NCBI GenBank assembly: GCA_963824985.1
Contig: CAWGRQ010000001.1
Location: forward strand, 1-64,000
Direction of reading: 5' to 3'
From: JAFNAG01 sp963824985
GTDB taxonomy: Bacteria > Acidobacteriota > UBA6911
DNA: 64,000 bases
This document shows positions 1-9,022 of the stretch, piece by piece; within the stretch, counting starts at the first letter, position 1; each line of letters starts with the position of its first letter. A model generated the notes under the pieces. It was given only the letters and a program-made list of their open reading frames with translations. It did no database searches and was not told where the DNA came from. Made by a program: the position numbers and the translations under genes.

Positions 1-1498
1 TCTCCGTGGAGGTCGATCTGAGCACCGGGCAGAAACTCAACCTTATGACCGTGGGTCTGCCCGACACGGCGGTGCGCGAAAGCAGCGAGCGGGTGAAGGC
101 CGCGCTGCGCAATTGCGGCTATGTGTTCCCGGCGCAGCATATAACGATCAACCTGGCCCCGGCGGATGTCAAGAAGGAAGGTTCGGCCTTTGACCTGCCG
201 ATGGCGGTCGGAATCCTGGGAGCCTCCGGCTGCGTGCGGGCGCAGAATCTCTCGGAATATCTTTTCCTGGGCGAGCTTTCCCTGGATGGATCGGTGCGCC
301 CGGTCAAAGGGACGCTCTCCATGGCAGTCATGGCACGAGAAAGGGGCATCGGGAACCTGATCGTCCCTGAGGCGAATGCGCGCGAGGCGGCAGTCGTCGA
401 CGGCGTCCGGGCCTATGCCGCGCGGTCGCTGTCGCACGTCGTCGAATTGCTGAATGGCAGGGAACCGTGGATCCCGTTGGTGGTCGACCGCGAGCAGTTG
501 CTGGCGCAGAACAGCAGCTACGGATCGATTTCAAGGACGTCAAGGGGCAATATCAGGCCAAGCGCGCGATGGAGGTCGCCACCGCCGGCGGTCATAACAT
601 CGTTCTCATCGGCCCGCCCGGATCGGGCAAGACCATGCTGGCGCGCCGCTTGCCGACGATCCTGCCGTCGCATGAGCTTCGATGAAGCGATCGAAACGAC
701 CAAGATTCACTCGGTCGCCGGATTGCTTTGGCGGAGAAGGACGGCCTGGTCGGCACCCGGCCCTTCCGCGCGCCGCACCATACCATTTCCGATGCGGGCC
801 TGATCGGGGGTGGCACGGTGCCGCGGCCCGGGGAGGTCAGCCTGGCGCACAACGGCGTGCTGTTCCTCGACGAACTGCCCGAATTCCAGCGCCACGTGCT
901 GGATGTGCTGCGCCAGCCGCTCGAGGACGGCGAGGTGACGATCAGCCGGGCGGCGATGTCCCTGACATTCCCGGCGCGCTTCATGCTCGCCGCCGCGATG
1001 AATCCCTGCCAATGCGGATTTCACGGCGATCCGCTGCACAACTGCACGTGCACGCCGCCGCTGATCCAGCGCTACCTGGCGCGGATCTCCGGACCGCTGC
1101 TCGATCGCATCGATCTTCACATCCAGGTCCCGGCCGTGAAGTACAAAGAGCTGGCGGACGACGACAAGGCCGAGGAGTCGGCGGCAATTCGCGAGCGCAT
1201 CCTGGCGGCGCGCCGGCGCCAGTACGCAGGCGCCTGGCGCCTTTCGGCCAGTTCTGCAACACGCAGATGACTCCGCGCACGCTGCGCCGCTTCTGCAAAC
1301 TCGATGCCGAGATGCGAAAAACAGATGGAAAATGCCATCACGAAGCTCGGACTCTCGGCCCGCGCCTACGACCGCATCCTGCGCGTCTCGCGCACCATCG
1401 CCGACCTCGAGGAATCCGAGAAGATCCAGGCGCGCCACGTCTCGGAAGCCATCCAGTACCGCACCCTCGACCGCACCTACTGGATGCAGGGAATTTGA
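1..1498 (+). pseudogene. comM: ComM/YifB Mg-chelatase-like AAA ATPase, 5'-truncated and frameshifted
   Basis: The YifB/ComM family are AAA+ ATPases of the Mg-chelatase type; ComM is a branch-migration helicase that helps integrate transforming DNA. The gene enters from the left edge (the family start lies upstream). Landmarks appear in the right order but in different frames: VGLPDTAVRESSERV near 55, Walker A GPPGSGKT near 612, ETTKIHSVAGLL near 695, FRAPHHTISDAGLIGGG near 765, FLDELPEFQRHVLDVLRQPL near 862, AAMNPCQCG with further cysteines near 990, and SARAYDRILRVSRTIADL near 1355. At least five frame changes are needed, near 525, 670, 715, 1230 and 1316; the last sits on an A5 run. Either the gene is dead or this contig end has many sequencing indels. 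The family assignment is secure. Confidence 0.93.
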
Positions 1499-1553
1499 AC
1501 GCGGCTTCAGAACCCGCACGGAGTGTTTTTTTGATTATCAACCAGGAGGGATT

Positions 1554-2177
1554 ATGGAATTCAATGATCCGGAAGAACAGGAGCATGAACGGCTGCAGCA
1601 GCATATCGAGAAAATGAAAGAAGGGATCGCCCGCCTGTCCGGGATTCCGGATGGCACTTCTGTCTCTCCGGACTTGCCGGACGAGACAGCGGACAAGTTC
1701 CTGAAATATGTTCTCGATTTTGAGAACCAGGAAGAGCGGCCGCTCTTCGATGCGCTGATCGAAAGCGGGGTGACCCTCCCGGCGCCGGAGGATGTGGATG
1801 ATCCCCAACTCAACGCCAGGTTGTGGGAGGTGATCCTCGCCATGTCTCTGTTCGGACACTACCTGTACAACACCGACCACCTGAGCGACCGCGAGCTGTA
1901 CCGGGTCTTGTGGACCGACACGTTGCAGGTGCCGACGACATTGATGCCCGATTATCCGAACTTCGCCTGCCACATCGACCTGGTCGGCACCGGCAGCGAG
2001 GAGGACACTCATCTTTATCTGAAGCACTACGCCGACGAGGAGACCAGGCACGGGTGGGCCACTGACTGGCCGTGGGACACCATCCCGGAGCACGAAGATC
2101 CCCCGTATGACCGGGATCGCCACCTCCCGCAATATCAATTGAATCAGGCAGTCGAGCCGCGCCAGGGCTGCAGCTGA
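1554..2177 (+). CDS. Conserved-looking acidic hypothetical protein, 207 aa
   Basis: The start is ATG 1554, five bases after AGGAGG at 1544-1549. The protein is soluble and very acidic, with no signal peptide or membrane segment. The N-terminal third is helical and charged. The C-terminal half contains NTDHLSDRELYRVLW, then HIDLVGTGSEEDTHLYLKHYADEE and a final EHEDPPYDRDRHLP block. That tail rich in Asp, His, Pro and Tyr looks like a conserved family signature, but I cannot name the family or assign a function. The last 15 codons and the bases just after the stop recur at 8471-8543. It sits 55 bp after comM and could be co-transcribed with it. Confidence 0.8.
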   Translation: MEFNDPEEQEHERLQQHIEKMKEGIARLSGIPDGTSVSPDLPDETADKFLKYVLDFENQEERPLFDALIESGVTLPAPEDVDDPQLNARLWEVILAMSLFGHYLYNTDHLSDRELYRVLWTDTLQVPTTLMPDYPNFACHIDLVGTGSEEDTHLYLKHYADEETRHGWATDWPWDTIPEHEDPPYDRDRHLPQYQLNQAVEPRQGCS

Positions 2178-2328
2178 CCACTAAACAAACGCCATGGCGC
2201 GGAGCCGCGCCCGGCGCAACGTCAGAACCGGAAGTTCGATCTCGCTGATCGGTAGTTGTGTAGAATGCCGTCCAGTCGTTTCCGGACCTCCGCTTCGCCC
2301 GCTGGGCGGCCCATTTCTTCCCCCCAGC

Positions 2329-2589
2329 TCAATTGGCCTGCCTTTTCACGAGTTCTTGCCTTAACTTCTCTCTTAGTGCAGTGCTCGTCACCAGTCGGTT
2401 GATAATTTCCTCGATCTCCATTAAGTCTCGCTCATTCGTGGCGTAGTGGCTATCAACATAGATCTTCACCTTCGCAAACCAATCTCCGTCGATGTTTCGT
2501 AAGGCTCGTTGAAATCGATACCACTCGGCTTTGTCAGCATTTTCTTTTATTGCCTGTTCATATTTCTTCGCGGGAGGGGCGGTGACCAT
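2329..2589 (-). CDS. Short hypothetical protein, probable 5'-truncated remnant
   Basis: An open frame on the minus strand encodes a charged, helical C-terminal stretch (KYEQAIKENADKAEWYRF through LREKLRQELVKRQAN) with natural-looking composition that is AT-richer than its neighbours. Its upstream part runs antisense into the start of the M56 gene, with only an ATG at 2589 and no clear ribosome-binding site. It may therefore be the 3' end of a gene whose front was replaced. No family recognised. Confidence 0.35.
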   Translation of the reverse strand: MVTAPPAKKYEQAIKENADKAEWYRFQRALRNIDGDWFAKVKIYVDSHYATNERDLMEIEEIINRLVTSTALREKLRQELVKRQAN

Positions 2590-3839
2590 GAGCCTCCCCG
2601 GGACTGCCGAAGGGCTCACCCTTCTGGCCGAATACCTGATCAAGACCACAGCGGTGCTCTCGACTTGCCTGCTGCTGCTCGCGGCGACGCGCAGGAGCCC
2701 GGCTGCAATCCGGCACTCCCTGCTGGCCTTTTTTCTGATCGGCCTGCTTCTGCTGCCGGCATTCTCGACCCTGCAGTTCGGCTGGGAGACGGAACTGCTC
2801 CCCGGAAAGGCGCCCGGGACGGCGCGCCGGGAGCCCGGGAGGCCTGCGGTTTCCGGCGCCGGCGCCTGCGGACGGATTTCCTCCGGCGGATCGTCCGTTG
2901 CCCGGCTTCGGCCGCTTGCTTACCCTGACTTGGTTCGCAGGACTGGCTTTCCTCGTGCTGAGACTCGGCCTCGGCATTGCGGGCGCCGGTCGCCTGACCC
3001 GCGAGGGCGCCGAGGTGACCGACCCGGACTGGCGCGGGCTTTTCGCTCGGTTGCTTGCCGCGGTCCGGATCCGGAAGGCGGTCAGACTGAAAAGTCACGA
3101 GGCCATCGAGATTCCCCTGACCTGGGGATGGCTCAAACCTGTCGTACTGATTCCCGCTCGTTACCGGGAATGGTCGGAGGACCAGCGCTCCCCCGCCCTC
3201 TTGCATGAACTGTGCCATATCAAGAGGGGCGACCTGTTCATCATGTTTCTGGTCCGTTTCAGCCTGGCCGTTTACTGGTTCAATCCGCTTTGCTGGGTCG
3301 TATTCCGGCGGCTCCAGCAGGAGCAGGAACGTTCCGGCAGGAGCTTCACCACCATCATGGGAAGCGACGGCACGGATATATCGATCCTGTTTCACCTGGA
3401 CCCCGGCGAGAACAGCGGCGCGCTCTACGAACGCATTACGGCCAGGGTAAAACAGGCGATGCCGGGAAACATCACCCTGGAGCCGAAGTTCGACGCGAAA
3501 GCGGGCGCGGTCACCCTGAAGCTCTCGGGCTCCGGAACGAAGGGGGCCACAACGGAGTTTATCGGGAAGCTGATTGACGCGATCAAGTCGGAGCTGAATG
3601 CCGGGAAGGACCGGAAAGCGGGCGAAGCTCACCGGGTTCGGAGCAGCAAAGTTGCACGTCAAGATGAGTCAGCGTCTGGGCTTTTGTGCCTCCCTTGGTG
3701 CAATCCAGACAGCAGGTGCGGCGGTTATACGACCTTTACCCCTTCTCCGTATGCGGCGAGCGCGGCGTCGTTGGTGAGGAGTACGAGCGGTTCCCAGAGA
3801 CTCTGCGCCACCAGCATGCGATCGAAGGGATCCTTGTGA
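2582..3839 (+). pseudogene. M56-family (BlaR1/MecR1-like) membrane metallopeptidase, frameshifted and rearranged
   Basis: M56 proteins are membrane zinc peptidases that often act as sensors. GTG 2582 (or ATG 2588) follows GGGAGGGG at 2572. The first part (GLTLLAEYLIKTTAVLSTCLLLLAA and a second hydrophobic helix) is in one frame; from about 2895 the reading moves to another frame (GRLLTLTWFAGLAFLVLRLGL). The zinc motif HELCH at 3204-3218 is followed by KRGD and a membrane helix ending FNPLCWVVFRRLQQEQE. Family members then continue with the KACDE-type region, but here the sequence jumps to an unrelated C-terminal domain (ITARVKQAMPGNITLEP), suggesting an internal deletion. The frame reads through to 3839, antisense to the PIN gene, so the native stop seems lost. 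Confidence 0.8.
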
Positions 3840-4111
3840 ATCGGCGGCAGGCTTGCGAGCCTTTCGACGTGCGCTCCGGAAACCGGCAGCTCGGCGAAAT
3901 CCATCGCGGCAAGGGCCGGGCGCAGCAATGCGAGGTCTACGCGGAAGTCGGACCTCCGCAGTGCTGCCTTGATCGCGATTTCCCAGAGGCTCGCTGCGCT
4001 GTAGAACAGCTCGTTTGCCGGATCCTCGAGCAGGCGGAATACCTCTTTGGGCAGGCTGCGGCTCTTTGCCGCCGCCCAGAGAACCAGGTGAGTGTCGACG
4101 AGAAGCCGCAT
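3725..4111 (-). CDS. vapC: PIN-domain ribonuclease toxin, VapC-like, 128 aa
   Basis: PIN toxins are Mg-dependent RNases that cleave tRNA or rRNA until neutralised by their antitoxin. The protein has the expected acidic residues: LLVDTHLVLW at the N-terminus (Asp6), ASLWEIAIKAAL mid-protein (Glu near 44), DPFDRMLVAQ near 94 and LLTNDAAL near 114. This layout matches the large VapC subgroup with the SLWEIAIK motif. Its ATG at 4111 overlaps the antitoxin stop by one base (TGATG), so the two are translationally coupled. Length is normal and all catalytic acids are present, so it is probably active. Confidence 0.95.
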   Translation of the reverse strand: MRLLVDTHLVLWAAAKSRSLPKEVFRLLEDPANELFYSAASLWEIAIKAALRRSDFRVDLALLRPALAAMDFAELPVSGAHVERLASLPPIHKDPFDRMLVAQSLWEPLVLLTNDAALAAYGEGVKVV

Positions 4112-4347
4112 CAGTCGCCCTCGAAGGAACGCAACACGGCGTCAGGCAGCGGTCGGTTGAAGTCTTCCGGGATTCGGAATTTTCCGTCCAGGATGCCCAG
4201 CCGCCGTTTCCGGCCAGCTCCCTTCAGACGCGTCAGCCGCGCAACCGGACGTCCCGCACGCGCGATCACGATATCCTTTCCGGACGCCGCTTCCTCGACG
4301 AGTTGTGAAAGACGGGTTTTGGCTTCGTAAATGTTTATTTTTGTCAT
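4111..4347 (-). CDS. Phd/YefM-type antitoxin, 78 aa
   Basis: The N-terminus MTKINIYEAKTRLSQLVEEA followed by GKDIVIARAGRPVARL is the classic Phd/YefM DNA-binding fold, seen in type II antitoxins that pair with PIN toxins. The C-terminal tail (LDGKFRIPEDFNRPLPDAVL) should wrap the toxin. It is the upstream gene of a two-gene operon with the PIN toxin. A strong promoter lies immediately upstream (4355-4383), and the start codon falls at or one base from the predicted transcription start, so translation is probably leaderless. A second ATG at 4351 is out of frame with the family sequence. Confidence 0.95.
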   Translation of the reverse strand: MTKINIYEAKTRLSQLVEEAASGKDIVIARAGRPVARLTRLKGAGRKRRLGILDGKFRIPEDFNRPLPDAVLRSFEGD

Positions 4348-4354
4348 ACATGTT

Positions 4355-4383
4355 AGTCTAGTTGGTCAGGTCAGAAATGTCAA
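4355..4383 (-). promoter_or_regulatory. Sigma-70-type promoter for the antitoxin-toxin operon
   Basis: Reading the minus strand: TTGACA at 4383-4378, a 17-base spacer, then TAGACT at 4360-4355. The expected transcription start is near 4348 and the antitoxin ATG is at 4347-4345, with no ribosome-binding site between. An ACATGT palindrome next to the start could be part of an autoregulatory operator. Confidence 0.7.
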
Positions 4384-4532
4384 ACGCGTTCGTAAATCGG
4401 GGACGATTGGGAGTTGTCGCAAGTCAGGAAGCCCCCGGCGGGGTGCCGAGAGCTGCAGGAGAACGGAGCTTTTCTCTGCGTCCCCGGCGGGGCTCCGCGG
4501 TGGCTTTTGAGGCGATTCCGGACGTCTGGCGG

Positions 4533-4739
4533 TCAGCTGCCGGAAAGCTCCTGCAGGTATTCCTCGTACTCCCCCGATGGCCACAAAATAAACGCCATAT
4601 ATCGGGTGCGGTCGAAACAGGGCCGCCATTCACCCATGATCGCCAGGAGTATCAAAGGAAGAATCGAGGGCAGGAATGCCCACGAATGCGGAAAAAACCC
4701 AAACACAATATATAGATTACGCAACCACCGCAACCGCAA
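4533..4739 (-). CDS. Possible small membrane protein, 68 aa (weak)
   Basis: A hydrophobic minus-strand frame begins MRLRWLRNLYIVFGFF, has a central transmembrane stretch (FLPSILPLILLAIMG) and ends FILWPSGEYEEYLQELSGS. The composition is more protein-like than other frames in this gene-poor stretch, but there is no clear ribosome-binding site and no family match. It may be a remnant. The rest of 4400-5217 shows no convincing gene. Confidence 0.3.
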   Translation of the reverse strand: MRLRWLRNLYIVFGFFPHSWAFLPSILPLILLAIMGEWRPCFDRTRYMAFILWPSGEYEEYLQELSGS

Positions 4740-5217
4740 TTACCCAAAGACGCCAAGGGGAGGCTATTCTTGCCAAGTTAACGGCATTGGGTCCGTCCTC
4801 GATCAGAACCGGGCACGAAGCGGGAAACCGTGGACACAGCCAAGGTCAATCCTACAGGTCATCGGCTGGGTGTACTCAAGTGAAAATATTCTCGCCCCCG
4901 GCTCCGTATATAGGACCGCTGATCCTGGATTCTGCTCTGCCGGCTTTGGCCTGCATGAGAGGACTTCCTTACGGCGCGCTATTTGCGTATAAAATCAACG
5001 CCAATAGTTCCGCAATAAATAACACCGTTAGCGAGATCAACACGGAAGGGAATGTCCCTAAAATCAACCTGCACTGCTGGTTTGCCGTCACCAAACACTT
5101 GCGGCTTCAGCCCTTCGATTGAGGGAAGGTCTATTTTGAAATTACAGGAGGATAGGATAAAAAGTTTATCCGTCGGTCAGTTCCCGATCAGGCCCTGATC
5201 AGCCGATCCGATTCGCG
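4740..5217. other. Gene-free stretch
   Basis: No open frame here has natural protein composition, and no RNA, repeat or operator was recognised. Base composition is lower in GC than the flanks, consistent with decayed DNA. Confidence 0.5.
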
Positions 5218-5802
5218 TTAACGCATCGCTCTCTTCACATTTGCGATATTCGGATCTTCTGCGGAATTCAGTCGGATTATTCCGTCATTTCCAAATTCCT
5301 TTTGTACTAACACATATGCATTCGTAACGTCAAACGGGCGAGGTGGAACTGCCGGATCATCCATACGTGCGACTACGGTGCCATCAGGAATCCTTTTTCG
5401 AGACAAACGCGCCAAAAACACTAGATAATAGCCCCGCAGATTTGGATTTGCGACTGACCTAGGGCTATTACCGTTCCCCGTTATAAAAACATTCACCCCA
5501 TCGCCCAGCTTTCTACCATTACCTTTAAGAATTTCCAGCAGTTGGCATCCGAATAGGCGCCCAATATATGCCTTATCGAAATCATAGGACACGGACGACT
5601 GAGACCCCTCCTTAACGATCACTTCCTTGATGCTAGGATCCCTAATCCAGCTTGGGGAACCCACAATTTGGACAACAGCAATAAATGAACTGGCGTTTGC
5701 CAATTCCGCAATTCGTTTGTTTTCAAAGGCCGGATCCGAAACAGATTGCCATGCAAAAGCAATAATTGCGCCTAACAGCACCGATGAGCTGATTGTTTGC
5801 AT
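5218..5802 (-). CDS. Hypothetical exported or membrane-anchored protein, 194 aa
   Basis: ATG 5802 follows GGGAGG at a six-base spacing on the minus strand. Residues 1-20 (MQTISSSVLLGAIIAFAWQS) form a signal peptide or anchor. The rest is a mixed alpha/beta extracytoplasmic domain containing ASSFIAVVQIVGSPSW, FGCQLLEILKGNGRKL, GVNVFITGN and GYYLVFLARL. This resembles small secreted beta-rich domains in which a cost or state function is assembled from strands, but I do not recognise a named family. It is preceded by 250 bp of non-coding DNA and has no operon partner. Confidence 0.7.
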   Translation of the reverse strand: MQTISSSVLLGAIIAFAWQSVSDPAFENKRIAELANASSFIAVVQIVGSPSWIRDPSIKEVIVKEGSQSSVSYDFDKAYIGRLFGCQLLEILKGNGRKLGDGVNVFITGNGNSPRSVANPNLRGYYLVFLARLSRKRIPDGTVVARMDDPAVPPRPFDVTNAYVLVQKEFGNDGIIRLNSAEDPNIANVKRAMR

Positions 5803-6054
5803 CGCAGGCCTCCCTGATATTTTTGTTCTTCTCCCAATAGTGCGAAAGCACTTTTTATTGCTGAACGGTTAGGACGCAGATGCATTCACTGTCGCATGGA
5901 TGCGTGAGCAGCTCCTCCTAGGTATCTACCCCGACCGGCCGCCTTTTCTCCTTGTAAAACCGCAAACGGCACAGCTTTACATACCACCCACAGCCCACAG
6001 CAATTATCGTGCCAACCATGACGTATCACACTTTTTAGAGACGAGCCGATATTT

Positions 6055-7308
6055 TCACCTCACACAAACCCATTGCCAAATAAATTTTGGGTTATACCCA
6101 TCCGAGATTTGGAAAGCAGGTGGTTCAACCGCAGTCCATAACATTCCGTTGACTATGGCGTTCTGTCCTGCCACCCACTCTGACATTTTCCCTTGGATTG
6201 CTTGCGTTAATGCAGCCTGGGTGCTGTATCCGGGAAGTGTATATAGAGCAACTTCAAGCGATGCACTGGTGTATAGTGATGCTAATATACCTCCCTGGTA
6301 CTGACTGCGATGCACATTTTCATGTGCTACCGCTTTATTGCGCCATTGGCTCGATGTTGGTGGATTTATGACCGTATTGATTGTCCGACTGAAGGATGCT
6401 ATACCAGCAAAGTGTAATAAGCCCTGGCCATCCGTTGTTTGATTCCAGGTGCTGAGACTGCAAGCTGCGATTGTCCCCCCGAGATCATTCCAAGGCAAAC
6501 TGACAGTCAGAGTTGTTGTTTTGCAGATAGGGTCGATTCCTTGAAAAGTAACAGTGCACCCGATTGTATAGGTACTGCTTCGAGGTGGGGTACATTGTTC
6601 ATTAGGAGACGCAAACCATTTGCAGCTAGCGGACGTGTTAGTTTGCCCCTGAGGGGAAAAGGACACCTCTGGATTGTTACCAGCTGCACTCGAATAGTCA
6701 AAAGCCCAAGTATAACCTGTGACTGTGAACGTGCCGCTTTCAACAGTTACGTGAAATGGGGCATTATCGCCATCATTCTTAGATTGTGGCCCGCCGATAA
6801 CTACATCTGGAGGCTTAATAGTCTCGGAAATCAACTCAAGCAATCCCATACAACAGTATGTCCAGCAATACTCTGGATCCGAGCCTTGAAGCTCATAATA
6901 ATCCCAGGCGGTAACCGGCTCCTGATAAACATGCGAGAACCCCCAATAATCGATCCATCCGCAATAATCAGAATAATATATCTGCACGTCCACATATATT
7001 CTGATCGTGTAGATTCCTGGCGTATTGGCTGTATAGTCAACGTCATCGTGAGCGTGCGAATATCCGTTGGTGTAATTCGTTTCGGCGGCAACTATATTAT
7101 TGTACGGATCGTACATCACCAACGCGATACTGGTATCGTAGTAGTAACCCATTTCATAACCGACGCTGACGCTGGCATATCCATTAACGACCGTGCCATT
7201 ATAGTAGCAGTCGGCGTCGGTCCAGGCAACCTGAGAAAGGGCGACATGCGCGGGAAACCCGGCAACGACCAGAACGAGGAATAGATATCTAATGTGGCGC
7301 TTATTCAT
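6055..7308 (-). CDS. Secreted protein with a C-terminal HExxH motif, 417 aa
   Basis: The start is ATG 7308, nine bases after GGAGGG; a longer upstream frame exists but lacks a ribosome-binding site. Residues 1-25 are a signal peptide (RYLFLVLVVAGFPAHVALSQ). The N-terminal 130 residues are rich in Tyr, Asp and Asn (VSVGYEMGYYYDTSIALVMYD), look like a beta-sandwich and contain several Cys. A central beta-rich region (HVTVESGTFTVTGYTWAFDY) resembles an Ig-like fold. Near residue 329 is AVAHENVHRSQY, an HExxH sequence typical of zinc peptidases, here HENVH. Whether a third zinc ligand exists downstream is unclear. It probably forms an operon with the gene at 7386-7940. Confidence 0.75.
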   Translation of the reverse strand: MNKRHIRYLFLVLVVAGFPAHVALSQVAWTDADCYYNGTVVNGYASVSVGYEMGYYYDTSIALVMYDPYNNIVAAETNYTNGYSHAHDDVDYTANTPGIYTIRIYVDVQIYYSDYCGWIDYWGFSHVYQEPVTAWDYYELQGSDPEYCWTYCCMGLLELISETIKPPDVVIGGPQSKNDGDNAPFHVTVESGTFTVTGYTWAFDYSSAAGNNPEVSFSPQGQTNTSASCKWFASPNEQCTPPRSSTYTIGCTVTFQGIDPICKTTTLTVSLPWNDLGGTIAACSLSTWNQTTDGQGLLHFAGIASFSRTINTVINPPTSSQWRNKAVAHENVHRSQYQGGILASLYTSASLEVALYTLPGYSTQAALTQAIQGKMSEWVAGQNAIVNGMLWTAVEPPAFQISDGYNPKFIWQWVCVR

Positions 7309-7385
7309 GGCAACATCCCTCCGGCAATTCATAAGCAGATCCAGAAAAGGCAATCGAAACCGGCAGCACTCTCCAACGATGACGC

Positions 7386-7940
7386 CTATCGCGACTTCAC
7401 AGTTTTCTCCAGCAGGAATTTGAGCTGGCTTTCGAATACCTCAAATCTCGATGCTCCGAGTTCCGATTTCAGGCGGAGACGAGCGTTTAGAAATGCATCA
7501 TCCCTTTGTCTTTGCATGATCCGAAGTATCGGCGGGCACTCGGGCAACGGCCGGCCGTTGAGTTTGCCTCCTGGAATCATGGCTCTTGCCTCCTTGATGA
7601 TCTGGGTGGCTTGCCGGTCCAGCTCTTCTGTCTCCAGATAACAATCGAAAGCAATGCTTTTGAGAATGTCCGCCTCTGATTGGATTAGCGCCAAATCTTC
7701 AAAAACCTTGTTGCGGATCGCGCTCGCATCCATGCCTTCCGATTCTCGCTTTTTGGCGCGTGATTCCTGATTCAGCATCCTGTTAAAGAGAGTTTCATAG
7801 AGAACCTTCTCGGACATGGGTGCGGCAATTTGTGGCGCCTTGGCCGGCATCTGAGCGCCTGCCTTGGGCGAGGGCGCAGTGTGCATTTGCACTGCAAAAA
7901 GGGGCGTGCAAAGCAATGCCAATATTACTTTGTAGCGCAT
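7386..7940 (-). CDS. Hypothetical secreted helical protein, 184 aa
   Basis: ATG 7940 has AGGAGA eight bases upstream, so it is preferred over the longer frame starting at 8000. The signal peptide is MRYKVILALLCTPLFAVQMH. A low-complexity Ala/Pro linker precedes an almost fully helical, charged domain (VLYETLFNRMLNQESRAKKRESEG, then RQRDDAFLNARLRLKSELG). Extended helices of this kind are common in periplasmic proteins of unknown role. The gene lies 77 bp upstream of the HExxH protein on the same strand and is likely co-expressed with it. Confidence 0.72.
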   Translation of the reverse strand: MRYKVILALLCTPLFAVQMHTAPSPKAGAQMPAKAPQIAAPMSEKVLYETLFNRMLNQESRAKKRESEGMDASAIRNKVFEDLALIQSEADILKSIAFDCYLETEELDRQATQIIKEARAMIPGGKLNGRPLPECPPILRIMQRQRDDAFLNARLRLKSELGASRFEVFESQLKFLLEKTVKSR

Positions 7941-9022
7941 TGGGTCTCCTGTGCTGAATTGCCGAGGCTCCGAGAAAGCAGTGCGAATTCGCTTCGCCAA
8001 TGCCTGCTCAGCCTCGGGTGGGTGGATCGATCAGCCCGGCGAAATGCATCAAACTGGCGGCAAATGCAATAAGGCAGACTTCACGCGCAGCCTACCAATA
8101 TCGAGACAGATCGATCTTCGCGCTTTTCTTTTTGGAAGGTTGGTCGGCCAATGAGATTACATCACGTCAGTGGGTGGGCCTGTCACCCGGCGGCTTAAAA
8201 GAGTGCTTCGCCGCATTCAGAAGCAGGTGAGAATCATGTTGGCGTGCCCGAACGCAGGCGGCACGCTTCGACAATCATTCCAAAGACAGGTGCCCATCCG
8301 GTGAACCCATAATGACGATTTGATCGGCACGTGTGGATTTCGACCACCAGGGGTTGGCGCTGTAACGGTTGACCGCCTGAGGCATGCCCGTCAGCATCGC
8401 TTTTTCCGTATCCGGCCAGTTCTGCAACACGCAGATGACCACGCGCACCCTGCGCCGCTTCTGCAACCTCGATATCAATTGAATCAGGCAATCGAGCCGC
8501 GCCAGGGCTGCGGCTGACCACTACACAAACGTCATGGCGTGGACAGTTTCGAGGCCGTCAACACGAGTCGTCACCAGTCGGTAGGGATCCATAGTGTTTT
8601 TGTTTCGCCGTCGGTGCGGTGCGATTGGCCGCCTGAAGCATATGAGATTGGGGGGCGACTGCTAAAATGATCAGCAACCGAACTCCGCGCGCGCGTCCTA
8701 TCTTTATGGTGCAAATCTCCTCACTGATAATCATCAATTATCAGCAATCCTATGGGATGATCTCGCTGTTCCAGAGCCGGCGCAGAAAGTCGGCCACGGG
8801 CAACACGCAAAAAAAGATTTGTCAGTTGTCAGCACCGGTGAGCAGGGAAACCGTTTTTGCCGAAAAAAGAGGCGGCCATCTCTGGAGAGTGAATCCGTGG
8901 GGACGGGGATGGTGGCAACCGACTGATTCAAATGGGTGTTGTCTTCAGCGAGGGGGCAAGGCTAGACTGGTTAATGTGGAACATGAACACTAATCTCGAC
9001 ACGACAGGAGAGAGACAAAGCC
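7941..9022. other. Gene-poor interval with decayed duplicated sequence
   Basis: About 1.1 kb without a convincing gene. The recognisable content is the degenerate copy of comM-region sequence at 8411-8543. An open frame at 8667-8993 has unnatural composition and was not called. Confidence 0.55.
8411..8543 (+). repeat. Chimeric, internally deleted copy of the 1243-2203 region
   Basis: Bases 8411-8473 match comM bases 1243-1305 with a few substitutions and would still encode GQFCNTQM and LRRFC. They are joined directly to 8471-8543, which matches 2131-2203, the end of the acidic hypothetical gene and the bases after its stop. About 825 bp present in the first copy is missing, with the junction at a shared GAT. 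A 14-base match (8569-8582 to 2386-2399) may continue the homology past a second deletion. This looks like a segmental duplication eroded by deletions. Confidence 0.75.

Noticed and set aside
4414..4992. Plus-strand open frame in the gene-poor stretch after the VapBC pair
   Set aside because: Low-quality composition (many Arg, Ser, Pro), no ribosome-binding site and no homologous motif.
8667..8993. Plus-strand open frame in decayed DNA
   Set aside because: Unnatural composition and no start signal; likely chance.
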